NCBI RefSeq assembly: GCF_000699445.3
Contig: NC_067196.1
Coordinates: 22,895,116 to 22,959,115, forward strand
DNA: 64,000 nucleotides
Source of the DNA: Schistosoma haematobium
Taxonomy: Eukaryota; Platyhelminthes; Trematoda; Strigeidida; Schistosomatidae
Reading direction: 5' to 3'
Positions 61,901 through 64,000 of the stretch are shown in pieces. Position 1 is the first letter of the stretch. Each line of letters starts with the position of its first letter. The notes below the pieces were generated by a model. That model was not told the origin of the DNA. It ran no database searches and saw only the letters and a program-made list of their open reading frames with translations. The position numbers and the translations under genes were made by a program.

Positions 61901-62764
61901 TGGATGTTGCAACAGGAATTAATTATGGTTCACTTTTAAAGGCTTGAATCTTCCCATTGTTCGTATTAATGATATTTAAACTTTTGTTTATTATGTATCT
62001 TTTAAATCAAACTGATCGATTGCATCATTAAGTGTCTTTATGATTAAGATTCGTAGTTTAGTTGACTTATTTTATTCCCCGTGATAAATATCTCTTTTGA
62101 TGATGAAGTTCATTTGCGTGAAAAGCACTCTTTTGTAAATCTGGTACAACATATAAGGCTGTGGTGTTCTAGTCATTAAATAAGTGACTTAAATAGAAGC
62201 ATCACAAATTAATTTTAATCAAATCTGAGATGATCGGCATAATTTGAAAGTCTCATTTTCAAACAATCACAAATGATAAGGACTTATTTCAGATATTTGT
62301 TTATCAGGTCGTGTTTCAATTCCTAAGGTAGAGGGTCAGCTTATGAATTTTGACTGATTGTTTCACGTACAATCATTCATGCACTTTTCTATTTAGAATA
62401 GACACTAATAATGCTGGCCTGAACGTTAATGAAAATTGTCTTACTAAACCATAGGATTTATGGAATACAACATCACTAAAAAAGATTATTTTTCTTAAAT
62501 TTCTAATCTGTTAAGACAGAGTTTATTTCTATGAAACCATTTGTAAAATAATTTTGATTCTTCTTATTTTAAATCATCCACGACTCATGACCTTTAGTCT
62601 CAAGCATACGAGTTTCCAGTGTGAAGCTGTAACTGAAGGGAATTGACTATTTTGAATGCGAAACATTTGTACATCGCAGGCTATAGGATATGGTAAAGTA
62701 ATCTTTTACATTGATTAAAATTAAATTTCTGTGTCATTTGATACAATCTTCCTGATCTAAACGT

Positions 62765-62915
62765 TAATCCCTCGCGCACTAGACTGAATTTTGCAGGTTA
62801 AGTCCTAGATGGGACTGTGACTTTGCATTGTTGAAGAATGTCATAGTAGAACAAAATAACTGTTTAATGCTTTCTAATTTTCAGTGTTTATTTAACTAAA
62901 ATCAGGTCGTAACAT
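62765..62915 (+). mobile_element. Degenerate family-2 SINE
   Basis: TTTGCATTGTTGAAGAATGT, AACAAAATAACTGTTTAATG and CTTTCTAATTTTCAGTG follow the hammerhead and tail order with heavy mutation. Confidence 0.35.
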
Positions 62916-63354
62916 AAATGAGAAAATGTGGTGGTTTTTTAAAAAAATAAATCTTCATGTGATCTCATAGCTTCGATAAATAAGTAGTTACAATATTTTT
63001 GGCAAAAAAATTGAGCCTCTGTCTTTAATTAAGAATAAAAACATAAAAATTTCATTTATTTCATTTGGAAAAGATATAAAAATACGAATCTCTTCGGTGT
63101 TATGATTCGTTGTAAAGAAAATATGCTTTGAAGTTAGTACTATTCATATTTGCAAATATGATATTCAAATTGAAAGGTTAAAGCAACTGATAATTCATAT
63201 GTTTAGAAATGATTACAATTTTTGACTGGTGTTAATACTTATCACCATGATAAATATTTCAGAACAAAATATTTCTGATAAAAGATAACAGATATAAAAT
63301 CTATGTTTAAATTGATGTAACCTTTATATCCACAGAATAATTAATGGCTATCTG

Positions 63355-63885
63355 AACTCACTTTGCCCCCAAATACCCTGGTGGGGGAGAGTCCACTCTC
63401 CCTCTCGAAATGCTCTCACACGGCCACGAGCATACAACCACTATCAGGGAAGTCTTACTCACTGCCTTATCGCGGTAGGGGTGTTATTTACGAAATTGAG
63501 AGGACGAAAAGCGAACTTTCGGTGCTTTAACCGGGTTGGTGGACATGGATGGTCCATCTAGAGGAGCTGAAAAACTTCGATTCCAAATCAATGGTGCACA
63601 TGGGCTCCAGTATTCTGAAGGAACAAATGGCGTATGAACCAATCGTTGGTCACCAGCTGCCATGGGACTGCATCTCCTTACGATGCTCCACTGCCTTATG
63701 GATCAGACCTTTAAGTCAAAGGCTCGGGGTGTGGCCCCTAAGAAAACCACCTGGTTTGGTTTGGGCACCCGGACAGTATCACAGCTCTTATACATATCAA
63801 ATGAGACTTGTGTGGCGCATATGTATTTGTCGCCTCCTTGTACAAATATCTATGTGTTAAAACAAATAAATAAATAAAATCTGAA
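63355..63885 (+). mobile_element. Dispersed non-autonomous element, near full-length, sharing the LINE 3' tail
   Basis: Starts near CCCTGGTGGGGGAGAGTCCA, continues GAAATTGAGAGGACGAAAAG, CACATGGGCTCCAGTATTCT, TGGATCAGACCTTTAAGTCA, GGGCACCCGGACAGTATCAC, and ends TGTGTGGCGCATATGTATTT..AATAAATAAATAAAA. It is homologous over its length to the minus-strand copy at 7083-7505 and shares the last 75 or so bases with the LINE tail at 2380-2455. No long conserved protein is evident. Confidence 0.7.
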
Positions 63886-64000
63886 CACCTTAGGTCAATG
63901 AAGAATCGAGGTGTTTGTACGAAATAATAATTCCTTTGGACTTGATTTCTGCCTGGTTTCGAATTCCAAATACAATACATTCGTTCGTGTTCATCTAAAT

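Larger units (their letters stand above)
61446..63340 (-). other. NRXN: Presumed neurexin intron upstream of the first visible exon
   Basis: I see no LamG-like exon ending in phase 2 here, so the preceding exon is probably right of the window. Contents are AT-rich sequence plus SINE debris near 61.8 and 62.8 kb. A very short exon could have been missed. Confidence 0.45.

Overview
The window looks like nuclear DNA of a parasitic flatworm, most likely a blood fluke (Schistosoma). It is AT-rich and intron-rich. It contains schistosome-type RTE retrotransposon remnants and tRNA-derived SINEs carrying hammerhead-ribozyme motifs, including copies that look like the S. mansoni Sm-alpha family. The genus is inferred from these repeats and the protein sequences; no database search was possible.

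Two host genes are present and converge. On the + strand, five exons (3329-15193) encode the catalytic core and C-terminus of a protein phosphatase 1 catalytic subunit, closest to the beta isoform. Its N-terminal exon(s) lie left of the window. On the - strand, eleven exons (61445 down to 39763) encode about 1160 residues of a neurexin: the end of one LamG/LNS domain, a linker, two LamG domains, an EGF domain, a final LamG domain, a transmembrane helix and an unusually long cytoplasmic tail. Its 5' exons lie right of the window. Every splice junction keeps phase and joins recognisable family sequence, including very short exons and the 907-bp last exon.

The rest is intron or the roughly 24.5 kb between the two 3' ends, much of it repeat-derived. 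A frameshifted non-LTR element fills 1-2455. A very old RTE copy spans about 26040-28180, and a younger 5'-truncated RTE copy with one in-frame stop lies at 59441-60475 inside the first neurexin intron of the window. Two families of tRNA-like SINEs are scattered throughout. Both carry a hammerhead of the same plan (nearly the same stem II, a palindromic stem III) but different, internally complementary stem I sequences. Several copies of the second family are head-to-head inverted dimers. Other items are a 359-bp, one-mismatch direct duplication flanking a neurexin exon, several microsatellites, and one unexplained open frame near 38.7-39.1 kb that ends just before poly(A) signals.
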